From Onthophagus taurus (taxonomy: Eukaryota; Arthropoda; Insecta; Coleoptera; Scarabaeidae): 64,000 bases of DNA. The DNA lies in the NCBI RefSeq assembly GCF_036711975.1, contig NC_091967.1:992001-1056000 (forward strand). The letters run 5' to 3'. The notes under the pieces are model-generated. The model worked only from the letters and a program-made list of their open reading frames with translations, was not told the DNA's origin and did no database searches. Of the stretch, positions 12,901 to 64,000 are shown piece by piece. The position numbers and the translations under genes are program-made. Position 1 is the first letter of the stretch. Each line of letters starts with the position of its first letter.

Positions 12901-15139
12901 CAAATGATTCTAGTTCTAGGTATAGTGTTAATTCCACATAGTAACAGTGCTGGTGTTATGCATTGTTATGCAGTGCTAGACCTAGAACTAGAATCATTCG
13001 GGTTTAGCCGTCTTAAAAGACGTACGGCTAAACCCAAATGTTTCTAGTTCTAGGTCTAATGTTAGTTCTATTGACACTACAAGTGTAAAACTAGAACTAA
13101 CATTATACCTAGAACTAGAATCATTCGGGTTTAGCCGTCTTTAGAGACGTGTGGCTAAACCCAAATGATTCTAGTTCTAGATATAGTGTTGCTTTTAGTG
13201 ATAGTACTAGTGTAAAACTAGAACTAACACTATACTTAGAGCTAGAATCATTCAGATTTAGCCGTCTTTAGAGACGTGTGGCTAAACCCAAATGATTCTA
13301 GTTCTAGGTATAGTGTTAATTCCACATAGTAACAGTGCTGGTGTTATGCATTGTTATGCAGTGCTAGACCTAGAACTAGAATCATTCGGGTTTAGCCGTC
13401 TTTAGAGACGTGTGGCTAAACCCAAATGATTCTAGTTCTAGATATAGTGTTGCTTTTAGTGATAGTACTAGTGTAAAACTAGAACTAACACTATACTTAG
13501 AACTAGAATCATTCGGGTTTAGCCGTCTTTAGAGACGTGTGGCTAAACCCAAATGATTCTAGTTCTAGGTATAGTGTTAATTCCACATAGTAACAGTGCT
13601 AGTGTTATGCATTGTTATGCAGTGCTAGACCTAGAACTAGAATCATTCGGGTTTAGCCGTCTTTAGAGAGGTGTGGCTAAACCCAAATGATTCTAGTTCT
13701 AGACATAGTGTTACTTTTAGTGATAGTACTAGTGTAAAACTAGAACTAACACTATACTTAGAACTAGAATCATTCGGGTTTAGCCGTCTTTAGAGACGTG
13801 TGGCTAAACCCAAATGATTCTAGTTCTAGGTATAGTGTTAATTCCACATAGTAACAGTGCTAGTGTTATGCATTGTTATGCAGTGCTAGACCTAGAACTA
13901 GAATCATTCGGGTTTAGCCGTCTTTAGAGAGGTGTGGCTAAACCCAAATGATTCTAGTTCTAGACATAGTGTTACTTTTAGTGATAGTACTAGTGTAAAA
14001 CTAGAACTAACACTATACTTAGAACTAGAATCATTCGGGTTTAGCCGTCTTTAGAGACGTGTGGCTAAACCCAAATGATTCTAGTTCTAGATATAGTGTT
14101 ACTTTTAGTGATAGTATTAGTGTAAAACTAGAACTAACACTATACTTAGAACTAGAATCATTCGGGTTTAGCCGTCTTTAGAGACGTGTGGCTAAACCCA
14201 AATGATTCTAGTTCTAGATATAGTGTTATTTTTAGTGACAGTACTAGTGTAAAACTAGAACTAACACTATACTTAGAACTAGAATCATTCGGGTTTAGCC
14301 GTCTTTAGAGACGTGTGGCTAAACCCAAATGATTCTAGTTCTAGATATAGTGTTACTTTTAGTGATAGTACTAGTGTAAAACTAAAACTAACACTATACT
14401 TAGAACTAGAATCATTCGGGTTTAGCCGTCTTTAGAGACGTGCGGCTAAACCCAAATGATTCTAGTTCTAGGTATAGTGTTACTTTTAGTGATAGTACTA
14501 GTGTAAAACTAAAACTAACACTATACTTAGAACTAGAATCATTCGGGTTTAGCCGTCTTTAAAGACGTGTGGCTAAACCCAAATGATTCTAGTTCTAGGT
14601 ATAGTGTTACTTTTAGTGATAGTACTAGTGTAAAACTAGAACTAACACTATACTTAGAACTAGAATCATTCGGGTTTAGCCGTCTTTACAGACGTGTGGC
14701 TAAACCCAAATGATTCTAGTTCTAGATATAGTGTTACTTTTAGTGATAGTACTAGTGTAAAAGTAGAACTAACACTATACTTAGAACTAGAATCATTCAG
14801 GTTTAGCCGTCTTTAGAGACGTATGGCTAAACCCAAATGATTCTAGTTCTAGGTATAGTGTTACTTTTAGTGATAGTACTAGTGTAAAACTAGAACTAAC
14901 ACTATACTTAGAACTAGAATCATTCAGGTTTAGTCGTCTTTGTAAACGTGTGGCTAAACCCAAATGATTCTAGTTCTAGGTCTAGTGTTAATTCTAGTTT
15001 TAATTGTTATTAAGCGCTAGATTGTTGTATATTTTTATTGAAGTAGTTGAAAAGTTAAATGTACCTATTAGAAAAGTACATATATTAAATTATATAGTAG
15101 AACTAGAATTATTTGGGTTTAGTTGTCTTAAGAGACATG
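9933..15139. repeat. Satellite A: 5.2-kb array of hairpin-forming repeats
   Basis: About 40 tandem units of roughly 117-142 bp. Each unit contains two palindromes. The first runs from GGGTTTAGCC through GTCTTTAGAGAC to GGCTAAACCC. The second has arms TCTAGTTCTAGGTATAGTGT and its complement ACACTATACTTAGAACTAGA around a variable spacer (several spacer types, e.g. with TTTTAGTGATAGTACTAGTG or with CCACATAGTAACAGTGCTGG). Units are 95-100% alike. No coding potential. Related units occur at 18536-20494, 35662-37840, about 50790 and about 58150. Confidence 0.95.
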
Positions 15140-15140
15140 A

Positions 15141-15258
15141 ACCAGAAATGACACTAGCAGTATCCCGCCAAATCTTTACCACCAATAGCAACATATCTTG
15201 GTAACTCGCTATAATATGGCGTTAGATTTGGCGAGATACTGCTACTGTTACTTCTGGT
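15141..15258. mobile_element. Short fold-back (MITE-like) element, 118 bp
   Basis: Inverted arms of about 34 bp: 15141-15174 and 15225-15258, both reading CCAGAAxTxACAxTAGCAGT and then TATCxCGCCAAATCT, with four mismatches. It sits at the edge of satellite A. No clear target duplication was seen. Confidence 0.7.
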
Positions 15259-16049
15259 TATTTGCCCTAAACTTTTGGAAGGCTTAAGTTACAATAAGTC
15301 TTATCTTCTCTCCTCAGCCCGGCAACAATAATAATAACATTACGCTCAATTGTATTCTCTCCTCTTCTAGGAAACTATAATAATTAAAAATAACACAATT
15401 ATTTATTGGCTATTGTTCATTGTAATTCTGGAACAAAAACCTTCATTAATTTAATCTGGGTTAATAGAAATTCCTTTTACAAATTAATTTGAAAATCGCT
15501 TCAATAAAAATATTCGTACAATACTTAAAGTAAGCTTGTAACTTTCTCCAAGTAACTTCTTAGTAAAGATTCAATCGAGAAATCTTAAAGTGTAGAGTAC
15601 AATTCTTGGGTTGGGTTGCAGCTTTAACTTGAAAGGTTAATAGATGAGTACACACATTCCACGCCAATTCAAACTTGTTTAAGTTGCACAATACTTGCTT
15701 TCTTTCACTTCCGACTAGAACCGTTACACTACATTTGAAATAATTACAATTTGGAAACGAGGTGTTACCATTAAATTTCGTAACATGTATTACAATTGCT
15801 TTTTTCCGACTTTAACAACAAATAAAATAAGGAAGTCGTGTTAATTAACTAACAAATTATATTATATTCAAATATTAACTAAATCGAATGAAGTAAAAAA
15901 AATCAAACTAAAAATAGAAATCTGTATTACCAACTTTAATTAACCTTTACGTCAAATGTCAATCTGACGTTTTAGAAGATAAAGTTCTGTATCAATCAGA
16001 TGTGTTTTATGTGAAAAATAAAACTTCTATTTTACAATTATTTTGCAAA
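15259..16049. other. Upstream region of the CDC50 gene
   Basis: AT-rich, with no coding signal. It contains the presumed promoter and 5' untranslated region of the CDC50-type gene starting at 16050. No TATA box or initiator stands out enough to call. Confidence 0.4.
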
Positions 16050-17500
16050 ATGACTTCGGAACCTGCCGATATTCAACTAAAAACAAAACGACCTTCAGGT
16101 AAGATTTTATATGTAGATTAGATTAACCTAAAAAACCCATCCTATTTACCTCGCCTAGATATTGATCTTACTGGATATTTCGTTTATGATTAATGAAATT
16201 TATTGATTTAACTTTAAATTAATTATAGATAGTGCTTTTAAACAACAGAGACTACCAGCTTGGCAGCCGATTTTAACTGCTGGTACCGTTTTGCCAACGT
16301 TTTTTGTAATTGGGATTGCGTTTATTCCGGTTGGAATTGCTTTATTATATTTTTCTGATGATGTGAAAGAAAAAATTATTGATTACACGCTTTGTAATAA
16401 AACTACACTTTATTCGGATGGAACTTTTGATGAAACCAATGAAAAATGTTCTGATATAATTAGTAAAAATCGTTCGATGGATTGTACCTGTGTTATTCGT
16501 TTTAATTTAGACGTCGATTTTCTGGTGAGATACATTTAATTTTCTAAATAACTATTTAAATATTTAAAAAAATTAGGGTAAAGTGTACATGTATTATGGT
16601 TTAACGAATTATTATCAAAACCATCGAAGATATGTAAAATCTAGGGATGATAATCAACTTTTGGGGAACTTGGATTCATTATCAACTGATTGTATTCCAT
16701 TTTCTGAAGATAACAGTACTGGTTATAATAGACCTATTGCACCTTGTGGGGCTATTGCAAATTCATTGTTTAGTGGTGAGTTTTGTAAATTATAATTTTG
16801 GTTCAAATGAATAATAACCTTTTTATAGATGAAATGAAGTTATTCCATGTCGTATCAAATCGACTCAAAGAAATTCCACTATTAAGAACAGGAATTGCTT
16901 GGGAATCAGATAGAAACATAAAATTTCGAAATCCACCAGGTGATTTAGCTCAAGCTTTCAAAAATTTTAGCAAACCAAAGGCTTGGAGAAAACCGGTTTA
17001 TGAGTTAGATCTAAAAGATGATAATAATAACGGATTTCAAAACGAGGATCTTATTGTTTGGATGAGAACAGCCGCTTTACCTACATTTAGAAAATTATAT
17101 CGAAGGATTAATCATACTGAGAAAGGGTATGTTAATGGTTTACCAGCTGGAGAATATCATTTACAAATTGAATATAGTAAGATGTACATTTTTTTAATTG
17201 ATAATTAAAACTTAATTTGTACTTTTTATTTGTAGGCTATGATGTTAGTTCTTTTGATGGAACAAAACGTATGATTTTAAGTACAACTTCTTTATTGGGT
17301 GGCAAAAATCCATTCCTTGGAATTGCTTATATTGTTGTTGGATGTATTTGTTTATTATTGGGTATTGCGTTATTATTTATACATATTAAATGTGGAAAAA
17401 CGTATGTTGAAAGTTATTAGAATGAGATAAATTCATAATTTTCTTTTATATTTTTAGCACAACTGAAATGATAAGTGTTAATCCTAGGACAGCATATTAA
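16050..17500 (+). CDS. CDC50/TMEM30-family P4-ATPase flippase beta subunit
   Basis: Six exons by GT-AG junctions: 16050-16098, 16229-16524, 16577-16775, 16829-17176, 17236-17401, 17458-17500, giving 366 aa (vertebrate TMEM30A is about 360). CDC50 proteins pair with P4-ATPases and are needed for their ER exit and phospholipid flipping. Visible hallmarks: [13 protein letters not shown] just before transmembrane helix 1 (residues about 31-58), a cysteine-bearing lumenal domain, [20 protein letters not shown] with KSRDD following, [46 protein letters not shown], then [20 protein letters not shown] leading into helix 2 (about 324-346) and a short cytosolic tail. Introns are 52-130 bp. If the last intron is not spliced, the protein would end YVESY at 17420. 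It is convergent with RtcB. It looks intact. Confidence 0.95.
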
Positions 17501-18031
17501 AATGAATTTTAAAACATACATTTATAAGATTTTAAAGATGTCACAAAAGTGCCCTTAGTTTAATGGATAAAAATGTGAAATAATTAATTTATTTGTAGAT
17601 AAAAAAGTACTTATTTAAGATTTTTTTATAATTTTTTCTTAAGCTTTCTATTATGCTTAAAAACGCCTATTCATTCCTAATTCTATAGCCTCTAAGTAAT
17701 GCCAAAAACTTATCTTATTAAGTAATTAATGTCAGAAAAAATAAACTTTTCAGTACCCTATAGTACCTAATACTATGTATAACTTAGCCCTTTTTAGGAT
17801 AGTTAAATCAATGTGATCCACTTTATTTAATATATAAATAAAATATTACACAATATATGAATCATTTTTATTTCAATTAATTAAATATAAATCAAAAAAG
17901 AGACGACAATAAAGTTTTAAACAATATAGCAAGATATTTAAAAGAGCTGTAAAAAGCAAAACAATTAATTGATTAATAAAAAGTGAAAAGATTCCCAAAA
18001 TAAAAAAATACAATATCTTATAATAATAGGA
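17501..18031. other. Convergent 3' intergenic region (CDC50 / RtcB)
   Basis: AT-rich spacer between two genes that face each other. AATAAA-type signals occur on + (about 17740 and 17835) and on - (near 17870). No coding or repeat structure was noticed. Confidence 0.5.
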
Positions 18032-30172
<12,141 letters not shown>

Positions 30173-30479
30173 TTTCGCTTATATATTAAACGATTATCAC
30201 AGGATTACTCAGTTATAAATTATATTAACCACCAAGAACGATTAAAAACGAATTAACCGGCTTTTAGGTTAGGTTCAACTGTCAATGTCAAAAGTTGTAA
30301 TTATTTATAAATCTGATAAATTTAAAAAATGATAAAAAAAGGATTTTAATTAAATTAATTATGCATTTAAGCTGTTTATAAACAAAGAAAGTTCTTTTGA
30401 TGTAAAATTTGTAAAATAAAGTGTTAATTTTATATAAGCTAACTTCACGTTTATTTATGAATCATAAACATAACCTAAA
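30173..30479. promoter_or_regulatory. Shared upstream region of RtcB and the tandem small gene
   Basis: The start codons of RtcB (-) and small-gene copy 1 (+) are 307 bp apart, so the space must serve both genes. From about 30235 on, the sequence (ACGATTAAAAACGAATTAAC ... AACTTCACGTTTATTTATGA) is repeated upstream of each of the five copies. Each copy therefore carries its own duplicated promoter-proximal segment, but only copy 1 is next to the RtcB side. No TATA box is obvious. Confidence 0.55.
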
Positions 30480-30794
30480 ATGGCTCAAGGAGGTGTTAAT
30501 AATTTAAAACAATTAAATTCGTTAAGTAAACAATTAGAAAAGGGTATTGATGTTACTCAGAAACAAATTAGTGAATGTTCTGTGGAATGGTTGCAGTTGT
30601 GTAGCTTAGTTGAAAAGGAAAATGCAAAAATTGTAGGTTATGACAAAAATGATGAAACTACGGAGGTGGTGTTAAATCAAGAACAAACTTTGAAAAGTGA
30701 TGCTCAAGATAAAATTAACAGTCAATCAATTAACTTGGATTTTGAATTAAATATTCAAGGGGAAGAATCTATTGAGGAATTTGATAGTGATTAA
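30480..30794 (+). CDS. Small acidic protein, tandem copy 1 (unrecognised family)
   Basis: A single-exon 104-aa frame starting MAQGGVNNLKQLNSLSKQLE. The first half is predicted to be helical and coiled-coil-like (spaced leucines with K/E); the C-terminus is acidic (EEFDSD). I do not recognise the family. No signal peptide or membrane segment. Four near-identical copies follow at about 597-bp spacing, and this open frame is kept in four of five copies, which supports it being a real gene. It differs from the others by EESIEE where they have EECIEE. It is divergent from RtcB. Confidence 0.75.
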   Translation: MAQGGVNNLKQLNSLSKQLEKGIDVTQKQISECSVEWLQLCSLVEKENAKIVGYDKNDETTEVVLNQEQTLKSDAQDKINSQSINLDFELNIQGEESIEEFDSD

Positions 30795-31076
30795 AGGATA
30801 ATTTGTTGAAAAAGAAATTGTTTTAGTTGTTGTACGATTAAAAACGAATTAACCGGCTTTTAGGTTAGGTTCAACTGTCAATGTCAAAAGTTGTAATTAT
30901 TTATAAATCTGATAAATGTAGAAAATGATAAAAAAAAGGATTTTAATTAAATTAATTATACATTTAAGCTGTTTATAAAGAAAGAAAGTTCTTTTGATGT
31001 AAAATTTGCAAAATAAGGTGTTAATTTTATATAAGCTAACTTCACGTTTATTTATGATTCATAAACATAACCTAAA

Positions 31077-31391
31077 ATGGCTCAAGGAGGTGTTAATAAT
31101 TTAAAACAATTAAATTCGTTAAATAAACAATTAGAAAAGGGTATTGATGTTACTCAGAAACAAATTAGTGAATGTTCTGTAGAATGGTTGCAGTTGTGTA
31201 GCTTAGTTGAAAAGGAAAATGCAAAAATTGTAGGTTATGACAAAAATGATGAAACTACGGAGGTGGTGTTAAATCAAGAACAAACTTTGAAAAGTGATGC
31301 TCAAGATAAAATTAACAGTCAATCAATTAACTTGGATTTTGAATTAAATATTCAAGGGGAAGAATGTATTGAGGAATTTGATAGTGATTAA
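31077..31391 (+). CDS. Small acidic protein, tandem copy 2
   Basis: 104 aa, the same as copy 1 except NSLNKQ for NSLSKQ and EECIEE for EESIEE. The upstream segment has GCAAAATAAGGTG where copies 1, 3 and 4 have GTAAAATAAAGTG; copy 5 shares the copy 2 form, which hints that 2 and 5 exchanged sequence or descend from a shared duplicate. No family recognised. Confidence 0.7.
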   Translation: MAQGGVNNLKQLNSLNKQLEKGIDVTQKQISECSVEWLQLCSLVEKENAKIVGYDKNDETTEVVLNQEQTLKSDAQDKINSQSINLDFELNIQGEECIEEFDSD

Positions 31392-31677
31392 AGGATAATT
31401 TGTTGAAAAAGAAATTGTTTTAGTTGTTGTACGATTAAAAACGAATTAACCGGCTTTTAGGTTAGGTTCAACTGTCAATGTCAAAAGTTGTAATTATTTA
31501 TAAATCTGATAAAAATGTAGAAAATGATAAAAATAGGATTTTAATTAAATTAATTATACATTTAAGGTGTTTATAAACAAAGAAAGTTCTTTTGAAGTAA
31601 AATTTGTAAAATAAAGTGTTAATTTTATATAAGCTAACTTCACGTTTATTTATATGAATCATAAACATAACCTAAAA

Positions 31678-31991
31678 TGGCTCAAGGAGGTGTTAATAAT
31701 TTAAAACAATTAAATTCGTTAAGTAAACAATTATAAAAGGGTATTGATGTTACTCAGAAACAAATTAGTGAATGTTCTGTAGAATGGTTGCAGTTATGTA
31801 GCTTAGTTGAAAAGGAAAATGCAAAAATTGTAGGTTATGACAAAAATGATGAAACTACGGAGGTGGTGTTAAATCAAGAACAAACTTTGAAAAGTGATGC
31901 TCAAGATAAAATTAACAGTCAATCAATTAACTTGGATTTTGAATTAAATATTCAAGGGGAAGAATGTATTGAGGAATTTGATAGTGATTAA
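31678..31991 (+). pseudogene. Small acidic protein, tandem copy 3, nonsense mutation
   Basis: Same start (MAQGGVNNLKQLNSLSKQL), then TAA replaces GAA at codon 20 (31732-31734). There is no in-frame ATG downstream, so re-initiation could not give the rest. The remainder is 99% identical to its neighbours, so the loss is recent. The repeat unit here is 601 bp before and 592 bp after, showing small indels. Confidence 0.85.
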
Positions 31992-32269
31992 AGGATAATT
32001 TGTTGAAAAAGAAATTGTTTTAGTTGTACGATTAAAAACGAATTAACCGGCTTTTAGGTTAGGTTCAACTGTCAATGTCAAAAGTTGTAATTATTTATAA
32101 ATCTGATAAATGTAGAAAATGATAAAAAAAGGATTTTAATTAAATTAATTATACATTTAAGCTGTTTATAAAGAAAGAAAGTTCTTTTGATGTAAAATTT
32201 GTAAAATAAAGTGTTAATTTTATATAAGCTAACTTCACGTTTATTTATGAATCATAAACATAACCTAAA

Positions 32270-32584
32270 ATGGCTCAAGGAGGTGTTAATAATTTAAAAC
32301 AATTAAATTCGTTAAGTAAACAATTAGAAAAGGGTATTGATGTTACTCAGAAACAAATTAGTGAATGTTCTGTGGAATGGTTGCAGTTATGTAGCTTAGT
32401 TGAAAAGGAAAATGCAAAAATTGTAGGTTATGACAAAAATGATGAAACTACGGAGGTGGTGTTAAATCAAGAACAAACTTTGAAAAGTGATGCTCAAGAT
32501 AAAATTAACAGTCAATCAATTAACTTGGATTTTGAATTAAATATTCAAGGGGAAGAATGTATTGAGGAATTTGATAGTGATTAA
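32270..32584 (+). CDS. Small acidic protein, tandem copy 4
   Basis: 104 aa, identical to copy 1 except EECIEE. The stop is followed directly by GGATAATTTG, one A shorter than in the other copies. Its repeat unit carries GTAAAATAAAGTG upstream, like copies 1 and 3. Family not recognised. Confidence 0.7.
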   Translation: MAQGGVNNLKQLNSLSKQLEKGIDVTQKQISECSVEWLQLCSLVEKENAKIVGYDKNDETTEVVLNQEQTLKSDAQDKINSQSINLDFELNIQGEECIEEFDSD

Positions 32585-32866
32585 GGATAATTTGTTGAAA
32601 AAGAAATTGTTTTTGTTGTTGTATGATTAAAAACGAATTAACTGGCTTTTAGGTTAGGTTGTCAACTGTCAATGTCAAAAGTTGTAATTATTTATAAATC
32701 TCATAAATGTAGAAAATGATAAAAAAAGGATTTTAACTAAATTAATTATACATTTAAGCTGTTTATAAAGAAAGAAAGTTCTTTTGATGTAAAATTTGCA
32801 AAATAAGGTGTTAATTTTATATAAGCTAACTTCACGTTTATTTATGAATCATAAACATAACCTAAA

Positions 32867-33181
32867 ATGGCTCAAGGAGGTGTTAATAATTTAAAACAAT
32901 TAAATTCGTTAAGTAAACAATTAGAAAAGGGTATTGATGTTACTCAGAAACAAATTAGTGAATGTTCTGTGGAATGGTTGCAGTTGTGTAGCTTAGTTGA
33001 AAAGGAAAATGCAAAAATTGTAGGTTATGACAAAAATGATGAAACTACGGAGGTGGTGTTAAATCAAAAACAAACTTTGAAAAGTGATGCTCAAGATAAA
33101 ATTAACAGTCAATCAATTAACTTGGATTTTGAATTAAATATTCAAGGGGAAGAATGTATTGAGGAATTTGATAGTGATTAA
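32867..33181 (+). CDS. Small acidic protein, tandem copy 5
   Basis: 104 aa, with one extra change (NQKQTLK for NQEQTLK). It is the only copy followed by sequence outside the repeat. An AATAAA signal lies downstream at about 33239 (TTTAATAAAGTTTTAC). The other copies have no clear AATAAA before the next copy, except within the next copy's upstream region. It is convergent with paxillin. Confidence 0.7.
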   Translation: MAQGGVNNLKQLNSLSKQLEKGIDVTQKQISECSVEWLQLCSLVEKENAKIVGYDKNDETTEVVLNQKQTLKSDAQDKINSQSINLDFELNIQGEECIEEFDSD

Positions 33182-33641
33182 AGGATAATTTGTTGAAAAA
33201 GAAATTGTTTTAGTTGTTGTAAATTTTTAATTAATCTTTAATAAAGTTTTACACACATAATTCTCAACCACATTTTAGTTTGGCATCATTCTTAATATTA
33301 AGAAAAAAATAAAGAAAATAAAACCATTAACAATTAATAAAAGTATGTTGTAACTACTTGCTATGTAACAAGTGCCAAATCGATCTAAGAAATTCTATAG
33401 ATACATTCACAACTTTGAGTAAAAAAAAAAAATTAAAAGAAATATACCCATACCCCTGTATTTCACATGATTATTTAAAAAATGTTTAAAGCAACGAAAG
33501 CAGGAAGAGTACAAATAAGTTTTGTTTGTAGCGAATATCGATTTATATTTGCGAAAGAGTGGAAGTAAAAGAAATTGCACTCTTCCATCCAAGTAGTGCA
33601 ACCATTAATTAATTAGTTAATTAATTAGATATTATTGAATT
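33182..33641. other. Spacer between the small-gene array and the paxillin 3' end
   Basis: Contains the likely poly(A) signal of copy 5 (about 33239) and the presumed 3' untranslated region of paxillin on the minus strand. TTAATTAATTAGTTAATTAA at 33605-33624 is a short AT palindrome. Nothing else recognised. Confidence 0.5.
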
Positions 33642-63564
<29,923 letters not shown>

Positions 63565-64000
63565 TATCAAAACTTTTAAAAAATGAAAACGTTTCGCGGA
63601 TTAACAAAAAAAAAACACGTTTTTTTTTTAGGATTTATAAGAACAAACGCGATCGAAGAGGAAACCACAACTAAAATGAAAAAACGTCGCTTTTTAAGGA
63701 ACGAGAACGCGCGAGGTTTTCACGGTAGTGATAAAAGTTGTGGTATGCGTATGAGTCGACGACTCGAGGAAGGTCTGTTTCTTATCGATGAATCAATTTT
63801 GTTGACACGATGTCGAAGAATGACAAAAGTGGTTGTAAATACGGGGCCGTTATTGGAAGTGGAAGTTGTGAACTAGGCCTAGACACGCATAACAATGGCC
63901 GAAGGCCCCCTAACTCTATAAATAGACTATGGATGTTGAGTTTTAAGTAAGAGTAATAAACATTTTTGGATCGCATTCCGATGACGAAGCGCTCCATTAA
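63565..64000. promoter_or_regulatory. Upstream region of paxillin
   Basis: It contains the presumed 5' untranslated region and perhaps the promoter of paxillin on the minus strand. CTCTATAAATAG near 63915 is TATA-like but lies on +. The open frames here are lysine/arginine-rich and not credible. The true transcription start may lie outside the window. Confidence 0.35.

Larger units (their letters stand above)
30237..33220 (+). repeat. Five-unit tandem duplication of about 597 bp
   Basis: ATG-to-ATG spacings are 597, 601, 592 and 597 bp. Each unit covers about 240 bp upstream plus the whole 104-aa frame and a short 3' tail (AAAGGATAATTTGTTGAAAA). The units are about 98-99% identical including non-coding parts, which means recent unequal crossing-over or gene conversion. 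Five near-identical units can also be miscounted in assembly. Confidence 0.95.

Noticed and set aside
9933..15139. GGGTTTAG in satellite A resembles plant-type telomere repeats; TTAGGTTAGG in the small-gene array resembles insect telomere repeats
   Set aside because: In both cases only one or two motif units occur inside a longer, different repeat; there is no run of telomeric hexamers or pentamers.
31788..31991. Shortened protein from tandem copy 3 starting at TTG
   Set aside because: It would need a non-ATG start in a nuclear gene; the frame is simply what remains after the nonsense mutation.
63583..63997. Open frames upstream of paxillin
   Set aside because: Basic low-complexity translations overlapping the presumed paxillin 5' region on the other strand; no evidence of a gene.

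Overview
The window is eukaryotic and insect-like, possibly from a beetle. It is AT-rich. Three conserved multi-exon animal genes with GT-AG introns can be rebuilt by eye, and most of the rest is transposons and satellite DNA. The species assignment is inference; no marker here fixes the order.

Gene layout. (1) A CDC50/TMEM30-type flippase subunit on + (16050-17500, 6 exons, 366 aa). (2) An RtcB tRNA-splicing ligase on - (18032-30172, 4 exons, 506 aa). Its last intron is 10.5 kb and full of satellite DNA, and it cuts the gene two codons after the catalytic histidine. (3) A five-copy tandem array of a small unrecognised 104-aa gene on + (30480-33181), divergent from RtcB; copy 3 has a stop codon. 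(4) Paxillin on - (33642-63564): five LD motifs, then LIM domains, with two alternative last exons. One gives LIM3 plus an acidic tail, the other LIM3-LIM4. Paxillin fills the right half of the window.

Repeats. The left 15 kb has mariner-type elements with very long inverted arms, R1/I-type LINE remains and a 5.2-kb hairpin satellite (A). RtcB intron 3 is almost entirely one inverted-repeat-bounded composite (18297-28266). It holds satellite A pieces, two small DNA transposons with target duplications, and a 7.2-kb, 266-bp satellite (B) with higher-order repeat structure. Each long paxillin intron carries a different load: satellite A (intron before the LIM4 exon), two nested elements with an unclassified transposase (intron 5), a mariner nested in a LINE and itself invaded by a 163-bp array (intron 4), satellite D (intron 2), and a 173-bp satellite C inside a TA-flanked inverted-repeat element (intron 1).

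Main idea from the hunt. At least two unrelated satellites (B and C) lie between inverted termini of the mariner kind, and a copy of the C carrier without its array is visible at about 34.1-34.3 kb. This suggests that mobile inverted-repeat elements carry tandem arrays that expand inside introns of genes that otherwise look intact. All element, splice and homology calls come from reading the sequence; no database search was run.
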